A stretch of DNA of 64,000 nucleotides from Christensenella sp. UBA6880 (GCA_002449145.1 DKCG01000024.1:20759-84758), one strand, 5' to 3'; positions 15,001 through 22,242 are shown, numbered from the stretch's first letter. The notes: generated from the letters alone by a model not told the origin. Numbers and translations are program-made.

Positions 15001-18000
15001 CCGCAGTAACCGACGCCAATATGACGTGGGAACAATACTTCGCTTCGAGCCTCGGCATCTCAAATGCGGAAGAGAAGAACGGTGCGTGGGTCAAACCCAT
15101 TGCGGGCGCAAAGTCGTACACGACGGGTGCAAGCGACACGGGCTGGTACTTCGTTTACGCAACCGATACCACGATAGGCACCATAACCGATACCACGATA
15201 GGCACTATCAGCGCGGAACATTCCGTCAACGCAAACGAATCATACTGGAAACGCATTGCCGACGCATACACCGCAAGCGAACGCGAAGCGGGCGACGATA
15301 CGAAAGAACTCGAAAAATCGGCAATTGTTTTGGGCGATAACGGTCAACCTCAAAAATCCACGCTTTACGCCACCGCGACTTCCGCGGGCGAAAACAGCGG
15401 ATATTATCTGTATATGGCAACGTCGGGCAACTCTCGTCCGAGCGCGACGTATTCGGGCGATAAGTTCTTCATCAAGACGCTCACCGTCAACAATAACACT
15501 GTGACAGACGGCAATACAACTGCCGATGACGAGGAAAAGTTGGCGGGCAACGTCGCCGTGTACTATCGCACCATTTCGAGAGGCAAAACGCTCACCTACA
15601 ACGGCTACGACCGCTTCGCACCCGTCGGAATCACCGCTTCGGAAGGCGACGAAGTTCCGTTCATTAAAGAACCGTCAACAGACACGACAAAGGCGGATTC
15701 ATATTGCTACTCGTCCGACATGTCGGCAGACAGTATAAAAGCCGAACCCGGCACATTCAAGTCCAAAGTCAAGATTTACTACTTTGACAGTGAAGGCACG
15801 CCTCACGTAGTCGGCGGCGTCGAAATCGATTGGGAAATCAAAAAGCGCGACCTCGAAGCCTCTTTGTCCGTTCCGTCGGGTACGTTGACGTACGGCGACC
15901 CCGACATCGACGCGGTTTTGACAATCGAAAATATTGCGCCGATTGACGGCAACAATCTTGGAATTGCGGGCAATATCCGCTTCGAGATAGTCATAAAGGA
16001 CGAGGACGGCAAAGAAATTGCGAAGTTCACTTGGAACGGCACGGAATTCGTCGGTCAATCGGCAGACGGCAAAGTCGTTTCCAACAACATAACCGTTTCA
16101 AACGGCGGCTTCGGAATCGGAAGCAACTTAAGCGGCGACGATTTGCTGTTCAATGTCGAAGACATCGACTCTCTCGATTTGGCTACGAGAACGTTCAGTT
16201 GCAGCATAAACTTCAAGGACGCAAAGACGTACAAAATCAGCGTCGTTACGCCGAATATGGACGACAAATACAATCCCTCGCCCATAGTCGAGGACCAGAC
16301 TATAACCGTCAATCCCGCAACGCTCACGTTGAGAAGAACGTCGGCGCCTTCGCACGACTTCGATAACACCTACGCAAATAAGGGCGCGACGTGGACGGTT
16401 TCGGGCTTCAAATTCAATGACGGCGAGGCGCAATTCGCTGCATTCGAGCCTGAGTTCGTAATGGCTCTCGGAAAAATCAACGAAACAAAAACTGTCACGA
16501 AAACAGCAATGCAAAAAGACGGTGCTTTGATAAATCCGGTGAAAATTGACAGTTTGATACAAGTCAATCTTCGTGTAAATGAAGAACAAACCGGCAAGAT
16601 ATTGAGTTTTGATTTGACAGGCGTATCAAAAGTCGGCGATTACTACATTAAGATTGCGGGCGGAAAGGGCTATCGCGTGGGCAACTATACGCTTACGTTC
16701 GAGGGCACGAGTGAGCCGACGTATTCGATAAACGAAAATAAGATTACAATCAGCGGCACGACGAACGGAACACACCAATATGACGGCAGTACGAAAGGAA
16801 CGATTACGGTGACGTTCACTGCGGACAAGAACATCGTCAATCTCGGTCAGTTCGTCGAACAGTTCTTTGCCGCAAGCATAAACAACGGCGTAACGGTAAA
16901 AACAAAACCGTCCGCCTCGTCGAGCAGTAAGGCCGTAACGTGGGTGTTTGAAACGGGTGTAAACGCAAACAAATACACCGTAACGCTCAAAAAAGGCGAC
17001 GGCTACGAGGAAGCGGCAAAGAGTTGTTCGCACATGCCTTCTGCGTTGCCGACGTATAGTTACGAGATTACGAAGCGACCGCTCACCGTCGAATTTGCAC
17101 AAACAGGCAGTTCGCCCTATGAGTACAACACGTATCATCAAGGACTTTCCACCGTCAAGATCTCAAATCTCTGCCAGATCGGCAGCGTGTGGGATCATGT
17201 CGATATTACGCTTTACGTCGGCGACAATCAATACGTCGTTTCGTCGAATCGCAACAACGCCGTTGACGTGAAGAACTTGGTAAGCACAATAAACGTCGGA
17301 ACGTACGCCGCAACGATAAGCGCTTCGCTCGGCGGAAAGAGCAGCGGCAACTACTATATATCCAACTACGACGAAAGCACGAGTTGGACGATCAAGAAGC
17401 ATAAACTCACGCTCAGCGGTCTCAAACAGGACGACGGCAAGATTTACGACGGCACGCCCGTTACGCCCGTCCTCAAAGTCAACGGAAGCGACATCTCTAA
17501 CGGCGAGATTACGTACGGCGCGGATACCATAAAGATCAAGTATTCCGCAACCGTTGACGGCGCAACGACGGACACGATCGTTAATGCGGGAACGTACAAA
17601 ATAGGCATCGGCGGCAACGCAACCGATGCGATTATCGCAATGCGCGGCAGTGAAAACACCACGCAAAACTACGAAATCGACGGCACGGACGAGGCGGAAT
17701 ACACCATTCAACCCAGACAAATCAAACTCACTTGGAAGAATGCCCCGTCGTTCGTGTTCAGTAATGCGGCGCAAGGCTTGATAGTCACGGGCGTTGAGGG
17801 TATCGACGGCAACGGAAGCCTCGCAATCGTAAACGGTTCGAGCACGATAGACGGCGTGAATATCAAGGGATATGCAGGAAACGACGTCATCGAAATCACA
17901 ATATCGGGCGCGGCGACTCACGTTGCGGACGGCAAGAAGTTTATGACTGCGGTCATAAGCAAAGTGACGGGAACGAATGCCGACGGCTCGGATTCCATTC

Positions 18001-20894
18001 TCAAAAACTACGAAATCGTCGACGGTATAACGAGCGGCGAGTTCGAGATAACGCCGTCCGTCGTGTCCGTAAGCTTTACGGCTACGAACGCAACGCTCGA
18101 AAAGGTATACGACGGCAACAACAGGGTGACGGCGCAAATTCTCGACAGTTACTTCAAGTTGGAAGCAACTGGACACGTTCCCACGAAATTCCCATTCACG
18201 ATCGGCGGAACGTACGACGACGAAAACGTGCTTTACGATTCGAGCAACAACGTCATAAGAGGCAAAGCGGTCACGTTCTCGTATACGTTCGCCGACCCGA
18301 CGAACGTAGGCGACTACGCTTTGGGAAGCGTCGATACGGCGGCGTACAACGTGGGCAAGATTACGCCGAAACATATTCAAGTTTTCCTTGACAAACTGCG
18401 CTCTAACAAGGCGACGAGGACGTACACCGACGGCACGACCTACGGCGGCAGCGGCGTAAGCGGCAACGGCACGACTAAACCTTATCGAGCGGGCGAAGGC
18501 TTCAGAGTAAGCGGCGTTTTGACGGGCGACGTAGTGACCGTCTTCGCAAATTATTCGGAATCCGAAAACTTGCGCAACACTTCTACTAACGGCGGTTTCG
18601 ACTTTGCAAAATACGTCAACGACGTGTACAAAGACTCGGACGGCACGTTCAAGAAAGCAACTTCGGGCACATATCTCAAGAAACTCGTGTTCGAGATGAA
18701 CGGCGCGGACGCAGGCAACTATACGTTCAACGTATATCATTCGAGCGACGGCGCATACAGCGATACGGACGGCAACTTTGCGACTAAAGTCACCGTGTAC
18801 GACAGCAGAGAAAGCGACCAAAACCGCAAGAATAAGAGCGGTTCGCCGCAAATCCAAATCGAAATAACCGTAAAATCCGTCAAAGTGGAATACTCGAACA
18901 CCGCTCAAAGTTACGCCAACGACGACAACACCTACAACACCGACTGGGCGCGCGTTACGGGTACGAACAAGGAAACGGACAAGGCGGGCGCGGACATCAT
19001 CGTCACGAACGGCTGGATGTACGACGACGGCAAAGACCGCCCGATAGATTCCACCGACAAAAAGAGAGAATACCACGGCTACACGGTCATTCAGGGTAGG
19101 TCGGGCAATTCCCGACTCGGTGCGTCCGTGTCCACGACCAACGGTATGAATCTCAACTATCGTTTGAGCAATCAGCCGACTCTCACCATTGCGTACTTCG
19201 TGTCCACAGAGAGCAACGAATACAAGATAACTTCGCTTGCGCGTTTGCTCATCGCGTCCTTCTACTATACGGCGCATCAGAATCCGCAAAACCTCGATAT
19301 GATCAAGATCGTATCGTCGGGTTACGCGTGGGTTAAGGTCGTCAGCGTGGGTGAGGACGGCGCATACGTCGGCGACTACAAGAAGCCCGACAATTCGCCT
19401 ATCAAGGATTCTACGGCAACCACTTGGGACGAGTATCTTGCCCAATTGCAAGCGGCGGATTACGCGGTGTTCTTCGACACCGAAAAGAACGAATGGGGCT
19501 ACTATAGTTCCAACGAATCCACGCAAAACGACATTCCGTTGAAGTTCGTGCAAACGAAAGACATAACGGGTACGTTCACGGCGCAAGACATCGAAATACT
19601 CAACGCGTTCTTCACGACCTCGTCCGTAGACGACAACGGCGTCGTTACGCAAAAGCAGTATAACTGGAACGGAAACAACAAGGACTTCCTCACGAACGTA
19701 CTCAAAGCGAGAGTGGGCGCAAACGTGACGATAGACGGCAGTCTGTTCGTATCGACGGTGACGTCGAAAGTGAACGGAAGCGACGTTTTGACGGGCTTTG
19801 ACGGCACTTACGACGGAAACGGCTACGTCATCGAATATCTCAATATAATGGGTTATGGCAAGACGAACGTCGGCTTGTTCGACGTGATCGGCGAAAGCGG
19901 CATCGTAAAGAACGTGCATTTGAGAAACGTCACTATCAACGCAAATCGAGGCAACGTAGGCGCAATCGCGGGTAGCGTTTACGAATCGAAAACAACCGAA
20001 ACGAGCGTAAAGAACGTGTCCGTACACGGCGCAATCAACGTGAGCGGCGGCACGGTGGGCGGATTGTTCGGCACGAGCGCGAGAGATATTGAAAACGCAA
20101 TCGTTCTCGGCACGATAACCTCTCAAAACGCAAACGTCGGCGGCGTTGTCGGCACGACGAGCGCAAGCGTAAAGAACGTCGTTTCCCTCGTGCAAATCAC
20201 CGCATACGGCGGCACGGCAAAAGCGTTTACGACGTCGGGCGCAACGATTGAAGATTCCTATCATATGACGAACGCCGTATGGCAAAAGAGAAGCGGATTC
20301 GACAATGTTTCTGGCAAGTCAAAGACGTTCAACGAGTTGATGTCGGGTTCGATTTCGGGTTACGGCACGCAAAACAAGTATTACTACACGGGCGATACCG
20401 CACCGAACAAAGGCGAATTCGACGTACTCGACGACGTGCATATTACCGAACTGTCGGCAATAGGTGAGCCGAGCGAAGAAAATCCAAGACAGAGTATGCG
20501 CCTCAAAGATATAGTTTCCGTATATCTAATGATGTATTCTTTGTCAAAGACGACGGGAATGCTCACGAGCGACGGCAAGAGTTTCGGCGTGAACGTATAC
20601 TCGCTCAGTTCGTCGAGTTGGCTCGTAGGCACGGCGGACGGCACGCAAAGCAATCCGATTGCAATCGCAAACAAGCAAAACGTATCGCTTTTAAGACAAC
20701 TTCCGTTTGCGACGTTCACGCTCAAAACCAATATCGCGCTCGACGTTGCAAGCACGTTTGCAGGCGCGTTCTTCGGAACGGTTACGAGCGAGACGGATAG
20801 CACGGGCAATTCGCTCGGATACAAGATAACTTGCGACAAGGATATGTTCGAGGCGTACGCCGAGAGCAATCCGAGTTGGATAGAAGTCGCATAA
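30..20894 (+). CDS. Giant secreted GLUG-repeat surface protein, 6954 aa
   Basis: This is a predicted extracellular adhesin or matrix protein. A basic N-terminus and hydrophobic stretch (about residues 17-40) form a signal peptide, and GGAGAG lies just before the ATG. About residues 255-345 resemble a Listeria-Bacteroides (Flg_new/InlB B-type) repeat. Most of the protein is GLUG-type beta-helix repeats of the form YVGGIVGxA, in blocks near residues 520-750, 1125-1625, 2240-2990, 3300-3740, 3990-4930 and 6590-6760. A discoidin-like segment interrupts them near 1211-1381. About 5170-6370 holds MBG/YDG-type beta-sandwich repeats (motifs such as KIYDGTPVTP and NAGTY). There is a 24-bp tandem duplication at 15162-15209. 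I see no LPXTG motif, C-terminal membrane helix or cell-wall-binding domain, so the anchoring mode is unknown. The gene lies 259 bp before the SipW-like operon on the same strand. The family class is clear but the ligand is unknown. Confidence 0.9.
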   Translation: MRSTRIGQNKLKKCMKLTASGLLLAVMFVLVFAGTLSGAFGIENSLQQNGIIENNVASADAAINSSTITLSSYFNPTVTTLNITNNVSNYYASRGKLYTTSNSNCDNAVGTWSNTSWYMGGGGNHSGTDYAHCWFDFDLGDFYTLSDSATISVKIGSVSRSNMDGFIVAINSSSTEFAQYSTSNGEKAYDNDVKKNDNCDKTSENPSNGASITHTVKGRYVRIYLVTYDYAFISSGYGQLKLTNVSIILTRTLKTYSVTYDKNASDSTGTVSNTSHKFMAASNISSNFYVGNRQYFTEWNTSADGNGIHMGIGASTGTSVAANTFGNVVKANLAAGNTTTTLYAQYTGISFVFNRQNYSIYNNEVLQVLQGKSGYLTSTVDSSYTTTITYKDSSNSTISEPTSIGVYSATITVTKDGKTRGSVTLPFEIIEGDFGKLDGASGKWGSLSNPYVIKNATHLKNLSRIVNSDTPGTQTALNSIVGSDGGAVTADKVVAVDNKFANCYFVISADIGSASAPVSLTPIGNNASNYFAGTIYGGSLNNVNARNLRTIYLNIQQSGVNNVGLFGYASGANISYIKIAGSIFGGAYTGGVVGYADGVAISHVVNEAFVRGTSVASNSEISASGVFVGGIAGFTHGSAPVSYCYNSGYVSALTESGNYLSNSNFVGGIVGYARTEVSYCANIYDSSITFDSSEARSARIEGNDYLGGIVGNSSSTIKYCYDVQGQRKYRYNTGRIGAITGSGGTVENSWVVNESTAETTASNPNAVVSTLGKKLVTSFAVTPIVINSGETEVTWTDILSQNINGFKISTSVASGYYLKLSNNNGNGVLPYKVGNGYTAQNSTSSTAITQGNISCDVYYNATTSNDIYVQVEAINPNTDSKTYNANAQQIGSFALPTGYETLATFYFDRDDNGNPTGTPLLSKTNAGTYAVISDVKIKVGNVTYVVGRKQANWTITPLYLRVSNATFNYGVNVEKQLQNNIVISATSGGTALTSHPFSVVIDSSAYNFYKSITSGQNTFAITSDKITVKSGDNIVTGNFVISGFEVVIKESDFGVENSGINGNNIDNNKWGSRNNPYIIRTFIQLDKLSSIVRNGGAVNSIKTGLYEYVTATDKTYAGAYFKLAVSLSAGNITPIGTNTAVFSGFFDGNNKTLSGININKAGSYVGLFGYTSGATIQNLTISGAVKGSKYVGGVVGYALNTTIYNVTNNATVTARYSVDKDLSTSIRQYDGGNQTNEGFDKVFDGKTSTKFCGTQSGMSFVADLRSRLAISGFAITNANDTESNSNRRPKKIQIWGSNTENNWPSDSPNDKGNAGAWPALYNYKNWNLVFSLDTSNFSSRNYERVEFAFDGNKTYKYRYYWVYIISAGGSIQFSEFDFLAAGEDVGGVVGYASGTSGNGTVISNVKNNASVTGSNYTGGLVGRASGNFAIIDSSNAGGIMGFDGVAGVLGAMTNNANVTITSCHNSGTVSSSPESNGVAGIIGHTESASNRLVVQGCKNNAAITGDRNVGGIGGRIETTRNAKDSLVFANCYNDGSIAATTYGTVGGIAGYFFANGTSIADVATISYCFSSGAVSSNSTASDKNIGGIVGNPRASTLTSTRVYNCYTTNTTYAISGTANATIDNTNYVIASGASAPSTTNGGKYLVYNSALTFKPAIIEDGSETPFDSWTVIAEYVNATVNGEVVRLFNDINGFMVSGDVAPSSSQYFLSRKGVSSSEYLTPSKVENGNPTNAADRSNTATFTVTAWYGANANSNIQCTISTVTINDSKNNIYNGQQQGFARSAVSNPNTNNSVYGVVFDYLLTSPSEHFVKTFAFDSNGNLTESGSNPYQVGAYNTTVFVKIGDVIVGKRVNRVFEIAQETINVAWEWTDGKQSTLFSRIGTGDGIQFVYNKAEQGLGSVTFAYNQNLFYTAAEYMFTSSGNLKYTNASSNAYSRTYTLNDTRNFKIHSTNTNADLSGTTVTFEWIIRRNKLTIENRWVREDFGKDSTIYTFEYNAAHQGLLATDGITYIVENDTAGKSHEIYSWVLYTDNHANTINVGRYSRSIYLNDQTNYVIAYTNSYVGNSTAKLSSSKGVSVNDTQSSVMYSWQILAYNILDNFNSDSSKTKVWFGANTDVIVGNQLTSVISGATRDGNSVSVDYYPLQYAQSGVQQVLVYGQNTTEVQHYLPKNFIVYVQYNDGTIARLVSGNEYTLSDLKAPTAANPAPINTSVTASGQGNFAGDLSKYYTVLYSDFGWKSGKNPNSANWGTADNPYVIDRPEYLLRLSQIVNGKDKAWNSIANTAYCYAPQSTATAQNATYKGAHFLVTANIDMSDYVSTDGLTNFLPVGDGSANGERLFSATFDGGNNEIKYIYNIGYFVNKANPSGEEKYDYVGLFGYIDGATVKNLTVTSERSISFTVGDVTYKGGVNGRDYVGGIVGKAVDSTLEEVVLRYGDCVYGNDYVGGVVGFAKNTTIANSGKIFNASVSGRFYVGGIAGEWQVYDKSQLGLNNQQSLTPIDSSSVSGAKYVGGLVGWLDLSNCSGSVTFTPQYDNGTSKTLEVKGTEYVGALFGTLVGNGYRQTANSTGLTSIVIESSKVGNVTLKPVPYTDGNSTYLPKVVGGLVGFIESAALVFGTSWNTSNIKFEFDKTSTSFLGGVVGVMSKNSTIEMFVLTKNDGSQLTAVDGKITANTQFGHVGSPSSSNYNAGSFVGGIVGYVSSQAGSFWREGTTVFGNAVQFENTANIYATGFVGGIFGALGNIALSKIEQSIGAVYDEISVAQNQDNRTNILQKILVGGVREGLSGSTLGIAPTTDSDYVSGANGKLRNIASVQVTKSNGIGGEYVGGIVGYSGANVRLVLRNKPQTGDIDVSALNVYSGGANVAIAGSYAGGIAGFIDNLEHELQYIVVQAKFTDSNATRVGGLIGEMMSGAIDGCVVVSAMAVGESISFDTDNFQGKEYVGGLVGRTENASIRNSLATGFNLQSTSITKGGVLGGGTNPTIEASWTFYIAREGATYSTISANEYGKYILVDKDTITSNGSSYPYFEKLCAFAGIANTATEGAVGVLEFALNVPTQRQLAFYDASGSDSVTTNGGESGDFESINGVLTIKLDMETGTSMQVCLIPIEFVNVPKHYANDDERISIVEGRYKKPSDSSRYIVQVQDAHFDVGVTNQVDRIQALVYFDWNNDGHATLVGESGTASEKTGDYNASFQPGDDPASPLTISNQKEWNDFAYSIYSGANDYAGKYVKLLTDDIVIDNSAHYGTASGTVPLNFSTTCTPNNNSDDSKNATSNLGYNFAGNISQGSSKVEKIYFGTSKNLSAKTPSFKGHFDGNGHTIEIRYTSGGHHRISVFPNASNATFQNLTIKGSIKAGTNKDNSGYDIAAFVGKPFGAITFENCTAAVDIQGLRVIAGFAGCSTKNAPITFIGCVNKGDIHSFEWSTWTRGGTQTLGNQYDYAYGTGGFVAYASSNINFESCLNTGDITGGSKIGGLVGRVTNENKNKTILTINNCANMGRIYSEEYNPYNADNETNKSGNVWSKAGGLVGEVDYYTEMSMYASYNTGEVRAIGNVAGGLVGIIGTIPGGDSDNKAGYTETQYYSTIAYCYNTGEVKVGNVEWGGITMYVPDQIGGSGVNFNGSNAGGIIGTTGGVKVSYCYNAGKITGLGGVGYITTWQARNGGIIGELTSHNNSNVGSVKNIGYAYVRNCYNVGVIELKESKKSATRYSADIIGYIQGNAGDHSEIKNCYGVANNIINYTDGKGNPAYYSGVNKAGGGDNTSYVAGITLNSRSDLTAIMQSDGTVKPKAYSGTNEQTLWNPSIKTIGAQDSTAYKNGTLGGYVYVYGCLPQLAVFAVDTYNGLSMNSQNFGKDETYGEDGTYTAQAAGERLSPYVIRDGIDLLGVQTLVGLGYSFKGEYIEFANGKNNITLDQNLSSDIAKEIKLPTKVSQTAKVNVADGAYKAKSDLGEENYTHTGKSYHLFAQSAVCSGDNNAGVNAAYVNWLSENYYYNGDNGKYANNATYSVQNMFPIGKSNRPFRGSLSGKQKDGSNTIISNLHISAHANSGDTYAGLFGRTEDAYIGFVEIGGASKVCAYSSGGNQIASSGAVVGYATGSTEVEHCAVNGTTSIGAYGKNKGEIVAADKTVFAGGIVGIADPKRSASYSAGAMAIIRNCNVSTTGNIESAKDYIGGILGYVDGLSNAEGKGNSVRIENCNVQNAVIQAADSATTSSYIGGVLGFGSQYVSAFVTGCSVGVGGKVAIKGEHSLGGIAGGMSNAQGGYIDSCTVGGGTSITRIDQGGDKQVAESANHGTAIGGLVGFTQNSADTVSPLTTTFSGTSSFGGTITVGIAATNQSQDSDAAISCIGGIVGDMGSGANFASGSVVTVGGTISIPLAAANVGGVAGRTNTATFIGKFDVSPNMSTSHTENVGGFIGKNIGTVYILADNTDKLVNGLKGTQISIGGTIVGTSEVGGFIGVNNAQSTLNIGSNVANAKPYKSGTLNITISAKVIGSGENVGENVGGIVGKNEGASSLGATDYATIDIVKGVILQKGDIEGQKYVGGIIGLNQGLLTTGGGEADTAIGGATLSTEQINSIKNLSITNEGNVKGGALNGTTYENGDYVGGVIGLLDSPSALQATDEGKGAIAGTFTNKGTVEGGRFVGGSIGLVGKNVTITAKDTDTLFVNSGEVTAHGYFAGGSIGALVGTIEGVSTDYMINFENEGNVNATGFVGGSIGVLAGPVKFAQFVNKSNGLTVNAVNSVGGSVGYIGLPSMLKTVLDTLGITISSDYVQIVNTHFEAKGNLTVNANQTAIDEAKGNASDSSTGWGGVGGAIGVIGANVAKWGSDDKERNTYYANGNVEASGINNVGGIVGLVNADNVTISNMLAHGTTVKGGANVGGIVGATTGAGTVIKSAYAVEGTFEGSETVGGIIGLSESDTDAKSSYWVKGYPNATLAGTDVGKLQTDLGKFETIVEYVDSQPVVFTEEFCTMYTPKTYYDDYTGTHKYDGKTITAVTDANMTWEQYFASSLGISNAEEKNGAWVKPIAGAKSYTTGASDTGWYFVYATDTTIGTITDTTIGTISAEHSVNANESYWKRIADAYTASEREAGDDTKELEKSAIVLGDNGQPQKSTLYATATSAGENSGYYLYMATSGNSRPSATYSGDKFFIKTLTVNNNTVTDGNTTADDEEKLAGNVAVYYRTISRGKTLTYNGYDRFAPVGITASEGDEVPFIKEPSTDTTKADSYCYSSDMSADSIKAEPGTFKSKVKIYYFDSEGTPHVVGGVEIDWEIKKRDLEASLSVPSGTLTYGDPDIDAVLTIENIAPIDGNNLGIAGNIRFEIVIKDEDGKEIAKFTWNGTEFVGQSADGKVVSNNITVSNGGFGIGSNLSGDDLLFNVEDIDSLDLATRTFSCSINFKDAKTYKISVVTPNMDDKYNPSPIVEDQTITVNPATLTLRRTSAPSHDFDNTYANKGATWTVSGFKFNDGEAQFAAFEPEFVMALGKINETKTVTKTAMQKDGALINPVKIDSLIQVNLRVNEEQTGKILSFDLTGVSKVGDYYIKIAGGKGYRVGNYTLTFEGTSEPTYSINENKITISGTTNGTHQYDGSTKGTITVTFTADKNIVNLGQFVEQFFAASINNGVTVKTKPSASSSSKAVTWVFETGVNANKYTVTLKKGDGYEEAAKSCSHMPSALPTYSYEITKRPLTVEFAQTGSSPYEYNTYHQGLSTVKISNLCQIGSVWDHVDITLYVGDNQYVVSSNRNNAVDVKNLVSTINVGTYAATISASLGGKSSGNYYISNYDESTSWTIKKHKLTLSGLKQDDGKIYDGTPVTPVLKVNGSDISNGEITYGADTIKIKYSATVDGATTDTIVNAGTYKIGIGGNATDAIIAMRGSENTTQNYEIDGTDEAEYTIQPRQIKLTWKNAPSFVFSNAAQGLIVTGVEGIDGNGSLAIVNGSSTIDGVNIKGYAGNDVIEITISGAATHVADGKKFMTAVISKVTGTNADGSDSILKNYEIVDGITSGEFEITPSVVSVSFTATNATLEKVYDGNNRVTAQILDSYFKLEATGHVPTKFPFTIGGTYDDENVLYDSSNNVIRGKAVTFSYTFADPTNVGDYALGSVDTAAYNVGKITPKHIQVFLDKLRSNKATRTYTDGTTYGGSGVSGNGTTKPYRAGEGFRVSGVLTGDVVTVFANYSESENLRNTSTNGGFDFAKYVNDVYKDSDGTFKKATSGTYLKKLVFEMNGADAGNYTFNVYHSSDGAYSDTDGNFATKVTVYDSRESDQNRKNKSGSPQIQIEITVKSVKVEYSNTAQSYANDDNTYNTDWARVTGTNKETDKAGADIIVTNGWMYDDGKDRPIDSTDKKREYHGYTVIQGRSGNSRLGASVSTTNGMNLNYRLSNQPTLTIAYFVSTESNEYKITSLARLLIASFYYTAHQNPQNLDMIKIVSSGYAWVKVVSVGEDGAYVGDYKKPDNSPIKDSTATTWDEYLAQLQAADYAVFFDTEKNEWGYYSSNESTQNDIPLKFVQTKDITGTFTAQDIEILNAFFTTSSVDDNGVVTQKQYNWNGNNKDFLTNVLKARVGANVTIDGSLFVSTVTSKVNGSDVLTGFDGTYDGNGYVIEYLNIMGYGKTNVGLFDVIGESGIVKNVHLRNVTINANRGNVGAIAGSVYESKTTETSVKNVSVHGAINVSGGTVGGLFGTSARDIENAIVLGTITSQNANVGGVVGTTSASVKNVVSLVQITAYGGTAKAFTTSGATIEDSYHMTNAVWQKRSGFDNVSGKSKTFNELMSGSISGYGTQNKYYYTGDTAPNKGEFDVLDDVHITELSAIGEPSEENPRQSMRLKDIVSVYLMMYSLSKTTGMLTSDGKSFGVNVYSLSSSSWLVGTADGTQSNPIAIANKQNVSLLRQLPFATFTLKTNIALDVASTFAGAFFGTVTSETDSTGNSLGYKITCDKDMFEAYAESNPSWIEVA

Positions 20895-21153
20895 TCGCAA
20901 CATAAATCGCAATCGGGCGGCAAAAAAAGCCGTCCGTGAGCGAGAAAAACGTGCGAAAAAACAACTCGCTCGAAAATCCAAAGAATTGCGAAAATATCGC
21001 AAAATCGTGATTCTAACCGCACGTTTTCAAAAAGTTGAAATATCGTGCAAAAAAATCGACGAAAAATCAAATAAAACGCCTTGCTCGATTGTAGTTTATA
21101 TATAAATATATAAAAAATCCGCAAGGTACGAACAAAAGAAACAAGGATAAACT
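20895..21153. other. Hairpin-rich gap between giant gene and SipW-like operon
   Basis: The gap contains several inverted repeats. GGGCGGC pairs with GCCGTCC at 20914-20936 around a seven-A loop. GAGCGAG (20938-20944) pairs with CTCGCTC (20965-20971). AAAACGTGCG (20946-20955) pairs with CGCACGTTTT (21018-21027). None has a clean T-run, so termination is uncertain. An AT-rich stretch after TTGCTC (21081-21086) could hold the promoter of the next operon, but I cannot place a convincing -10. AAGGA lies 6 nt before the next ATG. Confidence 0.5.
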
Positions 21154-22242
21154 ATGCAAGCAAGCAAAAGCAAAAACTTCAAAATCGTAATGTCAGTTAT
21201 GATTCCGCTTTTGATAATCGTGACCACCGTCGTTATGGTGGGCGCGTCCTTTGCGTGGTTTACCAACGCCGACAAGGTCACCGTTGCTGAAATAACGATG
21301 TCTACGGCGGATTCTTACAGAATCGACTTTACACGCCAACCTTTGTCCACTGACGGCAAGTTGTTGTTTGACAATATGCAGTACGTCGGACAGACCGCAT
21401 TTTGCGCAAGCGGCGCAAACGCGGGCAAACTTATGACCGAAGCCATCGCGGCGGGCAACGCCGTCGACACGAGCGACCGTGCGTATTACTTCATCAACAC
21501 GGTTGCGCTCGACACGCAAGGCAAGACGTTCGATATGAGTATGGCGTTCGACGGCGTGAAGATAGTGAAGTACAAGCGCAACGCCGACGGCTCGATTGCC
21601 AAAGATGAAAACGAGCAAAACGTCGTTGAAAAAATCAACAAAATCTACGCCGCTACGGGTTCTAACGTATCGCCCGTGAGTGACATTCCGTTTGCGTTCA
21701 CGTGGTTTTTCAAGGCGCACGGCGAAACCGATAACGACGGCGTAGTGAGAAACTACGAAACGTACAAAATCGACGATTCAACCAACGCTCAGCGACTTTT
21801 GCAACTCGAACCGCAAAAGAACGAAGTTTGGTACACGCCCTACGGCAAACTCACCTTCGGCGACGACAATCTCGTTGCGCGCGTAAACGACGACGATTCA
21901 ATCGACTCTGCGAGTATAAAGGGCGTTGACAAGCGAATTATCAACGACTTCGGCACGAACGGCATAGGCAACGCCACGTCGCAATTATTCGATTTCTACA
22001 TCGTTTTCGCACCCGAAAAACTGTTCTGGATGCAGTTTTTCTCGGCAGACAGGGACAAATACACCGCAACCGATATCTACACAACCACGGTGGACGGCGA
22101 AACGACAAACGACGACACTAAAAAGATTTTTGAGGAATTGTCCAATCAGATGTACTATTCGCATATGGATTATTCGGGTTCTACGTTTGAATTTTCGGCG
22201 GTACTCAACGTAACGAACGTACACGAGGAGGCGCAAGGATAA
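21154..22242 (+). CDS. Membrane-anchored protein with SipW/TasA-like leader (1 of 3)
   Basis: The 362-aa product has a basic N-terminus, one hydrophobic helix (about residues 12-33) and then the sequence SFAWFTNADKVTVAEI. This AxFAWFTN pattern right after the helix matches the signal class of TasA/CalY-like matrix proteins processed by SipW-type signal peptidases. The rest is a soluble extracellular domain I do not recognise, with no cysteines or enzyme motifs noticed. AAGGA precedes the ATG. The stop codon overlaps the next ATG by one base (TAATG), so translation is probably coupled. Its position behind the giant GLUG protein suggests a shared cell-surface role, which is inference. No sipW gene is in the window. 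Confidence 0.75.
   Translation: MQASKSKNFKIVMSVMIPLLIIVTTVVMVGASFAWFTNADKVTVAEITMSTADSYRIDFTRQPLSTDGKLLFDNMQYVGQTAFCASGANAGKLMTEAIAAGNAVDTSDRAYYFINTVALDTQGKTFDMSMAFDGVKIVKYKRNADGSIAKDENEQNVVEKINKIYAATGSNVSPVSDIPFAFTWFFKAHGETDNDGVVRNYETYKIDDSTNAQRLLQLEPQKNEVWYTPYGKLTFGDDNLVARVNDDDSIDSASIKGVDKRIINDFGTNGIGNATSQLFDFYIVFAPEKLFWMQFFSADRDKYTATDIYTTTVDGETTNDDTKKIFEELSNQMYYSHMDYSGSTFEFSAVLNVTNVHEEAQG

Noticed and set aside
17163..20285. 1040-aa open frame on the minus strand inside the giant gene, and a similar 642-aa frame at 5787-7715
   Set aside because: Their products are rich in Arg, Val and Ala with no domain sense, no ribosome site or promoter. They are antisense shadows from the codon bias of the giant repeat gene.
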